30,207 nucleotides of DNA from assembly GCA_052117325.1 (NCBI GenBank), contig JBQKJJ010000020.1. The stretch is one strand, 5' to 3'. Each line of letters begins with the position of its first letter. Within the stretch, counting starts at the first letter, position 1. This document shows, in pieces, positions 1 to 7,736 of the stretch. The notes beneath the pieces are model-generated. The model did no database searches, was not told the DNA's origin, and saw nothing but the letters and a program-made list of their open reading frames with translations. The position numbers and the translations under genes are program-made. The stretch comes from CAG-964 sp902789345. GTDB lineage: Bacteria; Bacillota; Clostridia; Oscillospirales; Acutalibacteraceae.

Positions 1-28
1 TGTAAACTTGTTTTTTTCTGTTTGCCAT
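1..28 (-). CDS. 5' end of an unidentified gene, cut by the left window edge
   Basis: An ATG on the minus strand at 28-26 is preceded by a GGAGG ribosome binding site seven to nine bases upstream. It opens a frame reading M-A-N-R-K-K-Q-V-Y to the edge with no stop. Only nine codons are visible. The basic start would suit a small DNA-binding or ribosome-associated protein, but no family can be assigned. It lies just downstream of the antiporter gene, so it may be read from the same transcript. Confidence 0.45.
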
Positions 29-41
29 AATAAAAGGCCTC

Positions 42-66
42 CTATGATTTTAATATTTTATCATAG
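42..66. repeat. 7-bp inverted repeat between antiporter and edge gene
   Basis: CTATGAT (42-48) and ATCATAG (60-66) are perfect inverted arms around an 11-base AT-rich spacer. In minus-strand RNA this gives a weak hairpin ending right before the GGAGG of the edge gene. There is no U-tract after it, so it is not a convincing terminator. It could be an operator or a structure affecting ribosome access. Confidence 0.4.
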
Positions 67-82
67 AAGACCCTTATATTGT

Positions 83-1294
83 CTAATTTACAGAATTTTT
101 TTCACAGGCTCCATTTACACTTTTCTCTAGTAATCTTTTATATGTTAAATCAATCAGAAACGCACCAAGTGGCGCAGTAATTATAATTGACAGAACAGCT
201 ACGGTTAAAACAATATTTCCGCAGGATAACCCCATAGCCAGCGGAACGCCGCCTATAGCTGCCTGTACTGTTGCTTTTGGTGTATATGCAAGCATACAAA
301 AAAGCCTTTCTTTGATATTAAGTTTTGTTTTAATAAGGCAAATGAATACGCCCAGCATACGGAATATAAGTACTGCAAATATTAAAATTACTGCCGCTGC
401 GCCTGCTTTGACTGCATATTCAATATTAACAGTTGCACCAACAAGTACAAATAAAATTATTTCCGCTATTACCCACATTTTACTGTAACGAACAGAGAGC
501 CTTTGTGCTGTTTCAGCTTTTACATTTTGTACTGCAATGCCTATGCACATTACAGCTATAAGGGATGAAAATGGCACAACACTGCCAAAATTATCCTCAA
601 ATGCAACAAGTAAAAATGCCGCCGACATTATAATAATAAGTTTTACGGTATCTCTGATATGTATTTTTTTAAATATAATACCCAATAAATAACCTACAGC
701 CACACCTACCGCTATGCCTAAAATTATAGATATTGGTATAGTTGCAAAGCTTAAAGCAGAGAAATTGCCGCTTTTTGCGAGGCCGGTAAAAGCGGAGAAC
801 ATTACAATTACAAATACATCATCTACCGACGCACCTGCCAATATAAGCTGTGGTATGCTTTTTTCTGTTCCGTAGCCATTTTCCATAAGAGAAATCATTT
901 TTGGAACAATTACCGCCGGCGATACTGCTCCCACTACAGCCCCCATTATAGCCGCATCAACTACTGATATTCCAAGAAGCATTGGAGCAAGTAATATCAT
1001 ACCTATAATTTCAAAGCAAGCCGGCAGAAAGCACATAAGTACAGCAGGTCTGCCAACTTTTTTAAGGTCAGAAATATTCAGTGATAAGCCTGCTCTGGCA
1101 AGGATAATTATTAATGCAATTTTTCTAAGCTCGGCAGATATATCCAAAATTGAACTGTCAATTAAATTAAGCACATATGGTCCAATAATTATTCCCACTG
1201 CCAACATACCAAGCAATGACGGCAAGTGTATTTTTTTGCACAGCCAGCCGGCAAACAAGCCTGCACACAAAATAATTGCTAAACTGAAAAACAT
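83..1294 (-). CDS. Cation:proton antiporter (Na+/H+ exchanger family, CPA type)
   Basis: The 403-residue protein is almost entirely hydrophobic, with about 11-12 predicted membrane segments, as expected for the Na_H_Exchanger (PF00999) family that exchanges Na+ or K+ for H+ across the cytoplasmic membrane. The N-terminal segment with L-P-S-L-L-G-M-L-A-V-G and the central A-S-V-D-D-V motif, with its paired aspartates in the transport core, are family hallmarks. There is no C-terminal RCK/TrkA-type nucleotide-binding domain, so it is a short form. The ATG start has a GGAGG ribosome binding site. It sits downstream of the lepB terminator and therefore probably has its own promoter, which I could not place with confidence. 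The exact ion specificity cannot be told from sequence. Confidence 0.88.
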   Translation of the reverse strand: MFFSLAIILCAGLFAGWLCKKIHLPSLLGMLAVGIIIGPYVLNLIDSSILDISAELRKIALIIILARAGLSLNISDLKKVGRPAVLMCFLPACFEIIGMILLAPMLLGISVVDAAIMGAVVGAVSPAVIVPKMISLMENGYGTEKSIPQLILAGASVDDVFVIVMFSAFTGLAKSGNFSALSFATIPISIILGIAVGVAVGYLLGIIFKKIHIRDTVKLIIIMSAAFLLVAFEDNFGSVVPFSSLIAVMCIGIAVQNVKAETAQRLSVRYSKMWVIAEIILFVLVGATVNIEYAVKAGAAAVILIFAVLIFRMLGVFICLIKTKLNIKERLFCMLAYTPKATVQAAIGGVPLAMGLSCGNIVLTVAVLSIIITAPLGAFLIDLTYKRLLEKSVNGACEKNSVN

Positions 1295-1390
1295 AAAATT
1301 ACCTCCTGATTTTAAACGCTGCTAATAATACGCAGTGTTTATTTATAATATTTAATGTGTTTTGGCTGTTACTTTTACATAGCAACAGTT

Positions 1391-1445
1391 AAAAAACAAA
1401 AAAGCTGATGACCCTCTGCAAAATAAATGCAGAAGTCATCAGCTT
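1391..1445 (-). terminator. Intrinsic terminator downstream of lepB
   Basis: The minus strand forms a long stem: AAGCTGATGAC (1445-1435) pairs with GTCATCAGCTT (1412-1402), and inner arms TCTGCA/TGCAGA extend it. A T-rich tract (six T, one G, six T, within 1404-1391) follows. This is a strong rho-independent terminator ending the rplS-lepB transcription unit. Confidence 0.9.
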
Positions 1446-1527
1446 AATAAGCGGTTTCAGCAATGCTGTGGGAGAACTTCATTCCCAATTTATAAGATTA
1501 TGAAAAATTTTATATAAGAGTTTATTA

Positions 1528-2100
1528 TTAAAGAGCCTTAATTCTGTCAAATGGGAAAATTACAAATGGGGCTGTGCCAATAATGTCTTTCTCGTCAATA
1601 AGTCCTACAGCGGTAAATCTGCTGTCTGTAGAGTGGTTACGATTGTCGCCCATAACAAAAACCATACCCTTAGGGATAACAGACGGTATTTCAGCATCAC
1701 CCTGCTTTGTTGTAAGGTCCTTTATGTATGGCTCATCAATAACAACATTGTTTACAGTGACTGTTCCTGTTTTGAAATCTATACTCAGGGATTCACCTTC
1801 CGTTGCTATTACACGCTTTATTATAGGTTTGTTAAGATTTTGACCATGACTGATAACTACCACATCGCCGTCCTTTGGTGTATAACAGAAGTTTGTTACT
1901 ATAACCCTGTCACGGTCGTGAAGTGTATCCATCATAGATTCACCGTCAACATCAACCATTCTGAAAAAGAAAGTCATTACCAAAATTACAACTATAAACG
2001 CAAAGATGAGAGTATGCATAATTTCATAGCAGCTCTCTTTTAGAGATGTTGGTTCTTCATCAACAGTCTTGTCAGCTAATGCATTATCTTTATCGACCAT
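1528..2100 (-). CDS. lepB: Signal peptidase I
   Basis: Type I signal peptidase, which removes signal peptides from secreted proteins at the outer face of the cytoplasmic membrane. The 190-residue protein has a short acidic cytoplasmic N-terminus, one membrane anchor at about residues 28-46, and then the catalytic domain. The nucleophile Ser55 lies in G-E-S-M, the general base Lys95 in K-R-V-I, and the box G-D-N-R-N-H-S-T-D-S-R is present near the C-terminus. I chose the ATG at 2100 because GGAG lies seven bases before it; the longer open frame would run back through the rplS terminator. It follows rplS, as in many Clostridia, and probably depends on terminator read-through or a local promoter (TATAAT at 2130-2125). 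Confidence 0.95.
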   Translation of the reverse strand: MVDKDNALADKTVDEEPTSLKESCYEIMHTLIFAFIVVILVMTFFFRMVDVDGESMMDTLHDRDRVIVTNFCYTPKDGDVVVISHGQNLNKPIIKRVIATEGESLSIDFKTGTVTVNNVVIDEPYIKDLTTKQGDAEIPSVIPKGMVFVMGDNRNHSTDSRFTAVGLIDEKDIIGTAPFVIFPFDRIKAL

Positions 2101-2133
2101 ATTGCTATCTCCTATATAAAATATATTATAAGC

Positions 2134-2157
2134 AAAAAAGGGACTTATATAGTCCCT
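2134..2157 (-). terminator. Intrinsic terminator between rplS and lepB
   Basis: On the minus strand AGGGACT (2157-2151), a five-base loop and AGTCCCT (2045-type arm at 2145-2139) form a 7-bp stem followed by six T residues (2139-2134). It begins 14 bases after the rplS stop and should reduce transcription into lepB. Confidence 0.85.
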
Positions 2158-2171
2158 CTTCAATTCAGATA

Positions 2172-2516
2172 TTAGCGAATCTGCTCTTTAACCTTAGCAG
2201 CCTTACCTACTCTGTCTCTTAGGTAGTATAGCTTGCTTCTGCGAACCTTACCATATCTGACAACCTTTACATCTTTTACATTAGGTGAGTGGATAGGGAA
2301 AACTCTCTCCACGCCAACGCCGTAAGATACTCTTCTTACTGTAAAGGTTTCGGCTACGCCACTGCCTCTCTTGGCAATAACTGTACCCTCGAACATCTGA
2401 ACTCTTTCCTTGTCGCCCTCGCGAATATTAACGCTTACCTTTACAGTATCACCAATACCGAACTTAGGTAGCTCATTCTTCAAAGAGTCAGCTGCAATTG
2501 TTTTTAGTGCATCCAT
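2172..2516 (-). CDS. rplS: 50S ribosomal protein L19
   Basis: L19 sits at the interface of the 30S and 50S subunits. The protein is 114 residues, the usual length, and carries the typical F-G-I-G-D-T-V-K-V start, the R-V-Q-M-F-E-G-T-V-I segment, and the conserved G-V-G-V-E-R-V-F-P-I-H-S-P motif and K-L-Y-Y-L-R-D-R-V-G-K C-terminal part. The ATG is preceded by AGGAGG at good spacing. It is transcribed from its own promoter (2645-2673) through a roughly 120-base structured leader, and is followed by a terminator before lepB. It is separated from leuS upstream, so it is likely an independent unit with lepB. Confidence 0.97.
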   Translation of the reverse strand: MDALKTIAADSLKNELPKFGIGDTVKVSVNIREGDKERVQMFEGTVIAKRGSGVAETFTVRRVSYGVGVERVFPIHSPNVKDVKVVRYGKVRRSKLYYLRDRVGKAAKVKEQIR

Positions 2517-2638
2517 TTTATAATCCTCCTAGTTTTCAGACATTCTTGCTGTAATACAGCAGAGGACTGTCCGCTTCAATGTCTTGGCTTTCGCCAGGCG
2601 TTGATCCCCATTACCAAAAGATAACGGAATTCAAATGC
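2517..2638 (-). promoter_or_regulatory. Structured 5' leader of rplS, candidate L19 autoregulatory leader
   Basis: The untranslated region between the promoter and the rplS start holds a TGGC-GAAA-GCCA tetraloop hairpin (2596-2585) and a TGCTGT/ACAGCA hairpin (2561-2547) that is enclosed by a weaker outer helix (near 2573-2568 with 2542-2537). Low-GC Gram-positive bacteria have a described L19 leader (Rfam L19_leader). I infer that this is a member, from position and structure only; the consensus could not be checked. Confidence 0.5.
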
Positions 2639-2644
2639 TTAAAC

Positions 2645-2673
2645 ATTGTAACACATTTATTTTATAAATTCAA
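2645..2673 (-). promoter_or_regulatory. SigA-type promoter of rplS
   Basis: On the minus strand the -35 box TTGAAT (2673-2668) and -10 box TACAAT (2650-2645) are separated by exactly 17 bases. The predicted start is near 2638, which gives a leader of about 120 bases before rplS. Confidence 0.75.
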
Positions 2674-2742
2674 TACCTAAAATAAAAAATTATACTAATA
2701 TAAAAACTATTGCATATAATTTTGCCTGTTAAGTGTACAACC

Positions 2743-2769
2743 ATCCCCTATGCCGAAAGCACAGGGGAT
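2743..2769 (-). terminator. GC-rich hairpin after leuS, possible weak terminator
   Basis: ATCCCCT and AGGGGAT arms (with an inner GCA/TGC extension) form a stable hairpin that starts 15 bases after the leuS stop. The following minus-strand bases are GGTTGTAC rather than a U-tract, so termination is uncertain. It may act as a 3'-end-protecting structure for the long upstream transcript. Confidence 0.45.
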
Positions 2770-2784
2770 TAATACAAAAATTTA

Positions 2785-5193
2785 TTACTTAGCTACTATG
2801 TTTACAAGCTTGCCAGGTACATATATTTCTTTAATTATATTTTTACCGTCAATAAGCGGTGCAATTTTTTCGTTTGATTTTGCCTGTGCAAGTGCGGCAT
2901 CCTTGTCAATATCTGCCTCAACTGTCAGCTTAGCCTTAACCTTGCCGTTTACCTGAACTACAATTTCTATTGTGTCGTCCTTGCACTTTGCTTCGTCATA
3001 GCTTGGCCACTGTGCCTGAGCAACAATTCCGTCACCCAGTTTAGACTGCTGCCAAACTTCCTCTGTAACATGAGGTGCAAAAGGATTAAGCAAAATTGTG
3101 AAAATTTCAAGCTCTTTCTTTGTAATGCTTCCTGTAGCGGTTATATCATTAATAAGAGCCATCAATGCGGCAATAGCTGTGTTGAACTTAATATTCTCTA
3201 TATCATAGCCAACCTTTTTGATAGTCTTGTGGAATGATGATTCAAGCTCAGGTCTGATATTATCATCATCAGTTAGAATATCCTGCAAGTTCCAATATCT
3301 TTCAACAAATCTGCGGCAGCCCTTTATGCTCTGTGGGTTCCAAGGTGCGCTCTTTTCAAAGTCGCCGATGAACATTTCATACAGACGCATAGTATCTGCA
3401 CCGTACTCGTCTACAACTTCGTCAGGGTTTACAACATTGCCTCTGGACTTACTCATTTTTTCACCGTTGGAGCCTAAAATCATACCGTGGCTTGTACGCT
3501 TAGCATATGGCTCCGGGTTTGGAACTACGCCAATGTCATACAGAAATTTATACCAGAAACGGCTGTAAAGTAGGTGCAGGGTAGTATGCTCCATACCGCC
3601 GTTGTACCAGTTTACAGGCATCCAATACTTTATAGCCTCTTTGCTTGCCAAAGCTTCTTTATTGTGTGGGTCGATATATCTTAGGAAATACCAAGAGGAG
3701 CCTGCCCATTGTGGCATTGTGTCGGTTTCTCTGTGTGCCTTGCCGCCGCAATGAGGACAAGTGGTTTCAACCCACTCTGTCATATTGGCAAGAGGCGACT
3801 CACCGTTTTCGGTTGGTTCGTAAGATTCAACATCAGGCAGTGTCAGAGGAAGCTGGTCTTCAGGTACAGGCACATAGCCGCACTTGTCGCAGTGTACTAT
3901 CGGAATAGGCTCACCCCAATATCTTTGGCGTGAAAATACCCAGTCACGAAGTTTAAAGTTTACCTTTGCGTGACCTATTCCCTTTTCTGTTAAATACTCT
4001 ATAATTGCCTTTTTAGCTTCTTCAACGGTTTTGCCATCCAAGAAGCCTGAATTTACCATTATGCCTGTAGAGCAGTTTGTAAATGCTTCTTTTTCAACTT
4101 CTCCACCCTTTACAACCTCTATGATAGGCAAATCAAATTTCTTTGCAAATTCCCAGTCACGAGTATCGTGAGCAGGTACAGCCATAATAGCGCCTGTTCC
4201 GTATGATACCAAAACATAGTCAGAAATGAATATAGGTATTTCTTTTCCGTTTACAGGATTAATAGCTGTAACACCGTCAAGCTTTACTCCTGTTTTATCC
4301 TTTGCTACTTCTGTTCTTTCAAAGTCGCTTTTCTTTGCAGCAGCAGCCTGATATTCTCTTACGGCGTCAATATTATTTAAAATTCCGCTCCACTTTTCAA
4401 TCATTGGGTGCTCAGGTGAAATAACCATATATGTAGCACCAAACAGTGTGTCAGGACGGGTTGTGTAAATTGTAAGTGTGTCGCCAGTTGAGGTTTTAAA
4501 ATCAACCTCTGCGCCGTATGAACGACCAATCCAGTTTTTCTGCTGTGTTTTTACACGCTCAGGGTAGTCTACCAAATCAAGGTCGTCAATAAGTCTGTCT
4601 GCATACTCTGTAATTTTAAGCATCCACTGTGACTTAACCTTGTGTACAACCTCACTGCCGCAGCGTTCGCATACGCCGTTTACTACTTCTTCGTTAGCAA
4701 GTACGCACTTACAGGAGGTACACCAGTTTACAGACATTTCCTTTTTGTATGCCAAGCCTTTTTTGAAAAGCTGTAGGAATATCCACTGTGTCCACTTGTA
4801 ATATTCAGGGTCGGTTGTATTTATTTCTTTGCTCCAGTCAAAGGAGATACCAAGCGACTGAATTTGCTTCTTAAATCTTGCAACATTTTGCTGTGTAACA
4901 ATTCGTGGGTGAATATGGTTTTTAATAGCATAGTTTTCTGTAGGCAAACCGAATGCGTCCCAGCCGATAGGATACAAAACATTGTAGCCCTGAAGTCTGC
5001 GCTTTCTTGAAACAATATCAAGAGCGGTATAAGGTCTTGGGTGACCTACATGCAAGCCTTGTCCGGATGGATAAGGAAATTCTATAAGAGCATAGAATTT
5101 ATCTTTGTTTGAGTTATCCTCTGCGTGGAAAACTCCCTTATCTTCCCATATTTTTTGCCACTTTGGCTCAATGGCTTTATGATCATATCTCAC
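2785..5193 (-). CDS. leuS: Leucyl-tRNA synthetase
   Basis: Class I synthetase that charges tRNA-Leu in the cytoplasm. At 802 residues it has the normal bacterial length. The HIGH-type motif H-V-G-H is at residues 48-51, the KMSKS motif is at 579-583, and the CP1 editing domain carries the G-T-G-A-I-M-A-V-P-A-H-D-T-R-D signature that hydrolyses mischarged tRNA. Two Cys pairs near C-T-S-C and C-E-R-C, and C-D-K-C/C-P-H-C further on, look zinc-binding. The C-terminal anticodon-binding domain is complete. The start is GTG, with AGGAGG seven bases upstream and no better in-frame ATG. It is the last gene of the yhbY-nadD-yqeK-rsfS cluster, 38 bases after rsfS. Confidence 0.98.
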   Translation of the reverse strand: MRYDHKAIEPKWQKIWEDKGVFHAEDNSNKDKFYALIEFPYPSGQGLHVGHPRPYTALDIVSRKRRLQGYNVLYPIGWDAFGLPTENYAIKNHIHPRIVTQQNVARFKKQIQSLGISFDWSKEINTTDPEYYKWTQWIFLQLFKKGLAYKKEMSVNWCTSCKCVLANEEVVNGVCERCGSEVVHKVKSQWMLKITEYADRLIDDLDLVDYPERVKTQQKNWIGRSYGAEVDFKTSTGDTLTIYTTRPDTLFGATYMVISPEHPMIEKWSGILNNIDAVREYQAAAAKKSDFERTEVAKDKTGVKLDGVTAINPVNGKEIPIFISDYVLVSYGTGAIMAVPAHDTRDWEFAKKFDLPIIEVVKGGEVEKEAFTNCSTGIMVNSGFLDGKTVEEAKKAIIEYLTEKGIGHAKVNFKLRDWVFSRQRYWGEPIPIVHCDKCGYVPVPEDQLPLTLPDVESYEPTENGESPLANMTEWVETTCPHCGGKAHRETDTMPQWAGSSWYFLRYIDPHNKEALASKEAIKYWMPVNWYNGGMEHTTLHLLYSRFWYKFLYDIGVVPNPEPYAKRTSHGMILGSNGEKMSKSRGNVVNPDEVVDEYGADTMRLYEMFIGDFEKSAPWNPQSIKGCRRFVERYWNLQDILTDDDNIRPELESSFHKTIKKVGYDIENIKFNTAIAALMALINDITATGSITKKELEIFTILLNPFAPHVTEEVWQQSKLGDGIVAQAQWPSYDEAKCKDDTIEIVVQVNGKVKAKLTVEADIDKDAALAQAKSNEKIAPLIDGKNIIKEIYVPGKLVNIVAK

Positions 5194-5231
5194 AAAAATT
5201 CCTCCTGCAAATTTATTTATAAAAATAAAGC

Positions 5232-5585
5232 TTAGTCAACAACATCGGAAATATCTATTTCCTCGCCGTCTTTCCACAGACGCTCAAGGTCGTAGAACTC
5301 TCTTGTTTCGTCAATAAACACATGAACTATTACATCAATATAATCCATAAGAATCCAAGTGTTAGAGCGATAACCCTCTATATGGCTTACAGACACGCCG
5401 GCATTGTCAAGCTCGTACTCTACATTGTCAGCCATAGCCTTTACCTGTGTATTGCTTGTACCTGTTGCAATAACCATATAATCTGCCAAAACCGAAATAT
5501 CCTCTATTTTAATTACCTTTATATCCAATCCCTTTTTGGCGCTAAGAGCTTTAGCTGCCAGCTTTGAAACCTCTAAAGATGTCAC
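5232..5585 (-). CDS. rsfS: Ribosomal silencing factor RsfS (Iojap/YbeB family)
   Basis: This 117-residue protein matches the RsfS family, which binds L14 on the 50S subunit and blocks subunit joining when nutrients are low. Family features seen are the S-V-L-A-D-Y-M-V-I-A-T-G-T-S segment, the A-D-N-V-E-Y-E-L region, and W-I-L-M-D-Y-I-D-V-I-V-H-V-F followed by F-Y-D-L-E-R-L-W. The start is GTG; its ribosome binding site AAGGAGTGA overlaps the stop codon of yqeK, so the two are probably translationally coupled. The nadD-yqeK-rsfS order is conserved in Firmicutes. Confidence 0.95.
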   Translation of the reverse strand: MTSLEVSKLAAKALSAKKGLDIKVIKIEDISVLADYMVIATGTSNTQVKAMADNVEYELDNAGVSVSHIEGYRSNTWILMDYIDVIVHVFIDETREFYDLERLWKDGEEIDISDVVD

Positions 5586-5589
5586 GAAA

Positions 5590-6183
5590 TCACTCCTTGA
5601 TATTATTTATATTGTTATTTATTATTAATTGGTTATACAGCGCCAAGGTGTTTTGGTCTATGGCGCATTGTCTTGTAGCCAAGTCTGTAATGCTAAATGT
5701 AACACCGTAAAGCATTGCCTCTTCAAGACTGTTTTCTGCTTTTTTACGCATAACATCCACACCCTTGTAGTCACGCTCTTCACCGATAAAGTCGGCTACA
5801 AATATCACCTTTTCAAGCAAACTCATATTTTCACGGCCGCTTGTGTGATAGCGTATGGCATTTAAAATTTCTGCATCTGTAATACCTAATTGTGTTTTTA
5901 CATATACACTGCCGGAAATAGCGTGCCAGGTTTTTGGTGAAAATTGTTGAACACTGTCCAGTATTATACCATTTTCCTGTATTATTTTCAACTGAACATC
6001 ATAAGGTGTTTCTTTGGTTACATCGTGCAAAATGCCTGCAACTACTGCTTTTTCAACGTCAGCACTGTATTTTTCTGCCAAATGCTTTGCCGCCTTTGCA
6101 ACATTCACACTGTGAATATATCTTTTTTCACCCATTCTTTCTTTAATAATGCCTTTGTAATACTCTAAATTCAAAGCTGTCAC
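5590..6183 (-). CDS. yqeK: YqeK-type HD-domain hydrolase (diadenosine tetraphosphatase)
   Basis: The 197-residue protein has an HD domain with H-S-V-N-V-A near residue 24, the H-D doublet in G-I-L-H-D-V-T-K-E and a later I-R-Y-H-T-S-G motif and V-F-V-A-D-F, the metal-binding set of the YqeK family. Known members hydrolyse Ap4A symmetrically to ADP. The GTG start overlaps the nadD stop (GTGA, four bases), indicating translational coupling. It sits between nadD and rsfS as in Bacillus. The C-terminus ends in an Asn/Ile-rich tail that is probably disordered. Confidence 0.92.
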   Translation of the reverse strand: MTALNLEYYKGIIKERMGEKRYIHSVNVAKAAKHLAEKYSADVEKAVVAGILHDVTKETPYDVQLKIIQENGIILDSVQQFSPKTWHAISGSVYVKTQLGITDAEILNAIRYHTSGRENMSLLEKVIFVADFIGEERDYKGVDVMRKKAENSLEEAMLYGVTFSITDLATRQCAIDQNTLALYNQLIINNNINNIKE

Positions 6184-6818
6184 CCCATATATAAAGAATT
6201 GTCATAAATATACTGCGATACCTTTGGGCAAACCATACCGTTTATTGATTTACTCAGTTTTATATTTTCTCGTATTTCAGTTGAAGAAACATTCATCATA
6301 TGCTCATCTGCAATTACATATTTACAGCCGTATTTCTCAAGCGTACCACCATATCGGGATAAAGTGCGGACATCGTCACTGTCCCGTGGAACGGCACAAA
6401 CTACAGCAAGCTTAAAAATTTCCCGGAAATTTCTCCATGTAGTAAGGCTTAAAAACATATCTGCCCCCATAATCAAAAAAAGCTGTGAATTTTTGTAAAT
6501 TTCCGAAAGCTGTATAAGCGTATCTACCGTGTAGCTTTTCCCCTGCCGTTTTAGTTCAATGTCACTTACCTCTATTTTAGGCAAGTTCTCTGCCGCCAGC
6601 AGGCACATATTGTAGCGGTGCTGTGGTGATACCATTGCACTGTTGCTTTTGTGCGGCGGCGTGTTGTCGGGAATAAGCAGGAGCTTTTCCAGCCCAAGCT
6701 CACTCACAAAATACTGTGCCAGCTGTATGTGCCCTGTATGTATAGGGTTAAAGCTGCCGCCATACATAGCTACAAAGGGCTTGTTTATGTTGCTTAGATC
6801 AGCATTTGTTATAAACAT
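6180..6818 (-). CDS. nadD: Nicotinate-nucleotide adenylyltransferase
   Basis: NadD makes deamido-NAD+ from nicotinate mononucleotide and ATP. The nucleotidyltransferase signature G-G-S-F-N-P-I-H-T-G-H lies near the N-terminus and the S-S-T-E-I-R motif near the C-terminus, both typical of the family. I chose the ATG at 6818 (212 residues), one base after the yhbY stop; a longer frame would run well into yhbY. About 17 residues precede the first strand, slightly more than usual. The gene overlaps yqeK by four bases. Confidence 0.95.
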   Translation of the reverse strand: MFITNADLSNINKPFVAMYGGSFNPIHTGHIQLAQYFVSELGLEKLLLIPDNTPPHKSNSAMVSPQHRYNMCLLAAENLPKIEVSDIELKRQGKSYTVDTLIQLSEIYKNSQLFLIMGADMFLSLTTWRNFREIFKLAVVCAVPRDSDDVRTLSRYGGTLEKYGCKYVIADEHMMNVSSTEIRENIKLSKSINGMVCPKVSQYIYDNSLYMG

Positions 6819-6819
6819 A

Positions 6820-7125
6820 TTATTTAGCCTTTGCTTGCGGAAGCTTATACTGCGACTCTTTCTTTTTCTGTCTAAACAGTACAAACTTTGAGCCTATAAC
6901 CTGTACAACATCGGCGTTTACCTTTTCTGCTATTTCATCAGCCGCCGCTCTTGGTGTAGTGTCTGAATTTTCAAGCACTCTGCCCTTTATAAGCTCTCTT
7001 GCCTCCAATGCGCTATCCGCTTGTGTTATAACAGTATCTATAACGCCGCTTTTGCCTATAATTAAAATTGTATCTAATGAGTTAGCCATACCTCTAAGGT
7101 ATGCCCTCTGCTTGCTTGTAAGCAT
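6820..7125 (-). CDS. yhbY: Ribosome assembly RNA-binding protein YhbY (CRM domain)
   Basis: A 101-residue single CRM (KH-like) domain protein that binds pre-50S ribosomal RNA. The start L-T-S-K-Q-R-A-Y-L-R and the G-K-S-G-V loop, followed by A-L-E-A-R-E-L-I-K and V-V-Q-V-I-G-S-K-F-V-L-F-R, are the family pattern. A basic Gln/Lys tail follows. The ATG overlaps the rdgB stop by one base (TAATG), with a GGGGGA ribosome binding site. Its position next to nadD, yqeK and rsfS fits a ribosome-assembly role. Confidence 0.94.
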   Translation of the reverse strand: MLTSKQRAYLRGMANSLDTILIIGKSGVIDTVITQADSALEARELIKGRVLENSDTTPRAAADEIAEKVNADVVQVIGSKFVLFRQKKKESQYKLPQAKAK

Positions 7126-7733
7126 TAATTTTCCCCCTGTGTAATTTCTTTACTTAGCTGCTGCTTTAATATTCTTATAGCATTGCCACGGTGACTTATT
7201 TTATCCTTTTCTTCCGGTGAAAGCTGAGCAAAGCTTTTACCGCCTTCAACAATAAACAGTGGGTCATAGCCAAAGCCGTCGCTTCCCTGAGGTTTCGTGG
7301 CTATCGTACCTATACATTCACCATACGCAATAATTTCTTTACCGTTTTCCAATATACAGCAAATAACGCATACAAACTTTGCTGTGCGGCGTGCCGGCTG
7401 TACTTCCGAAAGCTCAGCTAAAAGCTTTTCGTTGTTGGCACTGTCTGTTGCATTTTCACCGGAATATCTGGCTGAATATACCCCCGGAGCGCCGTTTAAT
7501 GCGTCTACCATAAGCCCCGAATCGTCTGCAATACACGGCAGTTTTGTTCTTTCAAAGGCCGCTCTTGCCTTTAGCCGGGCGTTCTCGACAAAGGTAGTGC
7601 CGGTTTCTTCAACATCGTCAAGCGAAACTCCCATTTCCTTTGCTGTTTTTGCTGTAATTCCCATAGAATTTAATATTCTGTTAAGCTCGTTTACCTTTTT
7701 AGGATTGTTGCTTGCAATTACAAATGTTTTCAT
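7125..7733 (-). CDS. rdgB: XTP/dITP pyrophosphatase (RdgB/HAM1 family)
   Basis: House-cleaning enzyme that removes dITP, ITP and XTP by hydrolysis to monophosphates. The 202-residue protein shows S-N-N-P-K-K-V at the N-terminus, the active-site A-D-D-S-G-L segment with A-P-G-V-Y-S-A-R-Y-S-G, G-S-D-G-F-G-Y-D-P-L-F and the C-terminal K-D-K-I-S-H-R motif. The ribosome binding site GGAG overlaps the ftsY stop, three bases upstream. yhbY follows with a one-base overlap. Confidence 0.96.
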   Translation of the reverse strand: MKTFVIASNNPKKVNELNRILNSMGITAKTAKEMGVSLDDVEETGTTFVENARLKARAAFERTKLPCIADDSGLMVDALNGAPGVYSARYSGENATDSANNEKLLAELSEVQPARRTAKFVCVICCILENGKEIIAYGECIGTIATKPQGSDGFGYDPLFIVEGGKSFAQLSPEEKDKISHRGNAIRILKQQLSKEITQGEN

Positions 7734-7736
7734 AGC

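Noticed and set aside
2101..2163. N-terminal extension of signal peptidase I
   Set aside because: The extension would be encoded by the rplS terminator; the ATG at 2100 has a proper ribosome binding site.
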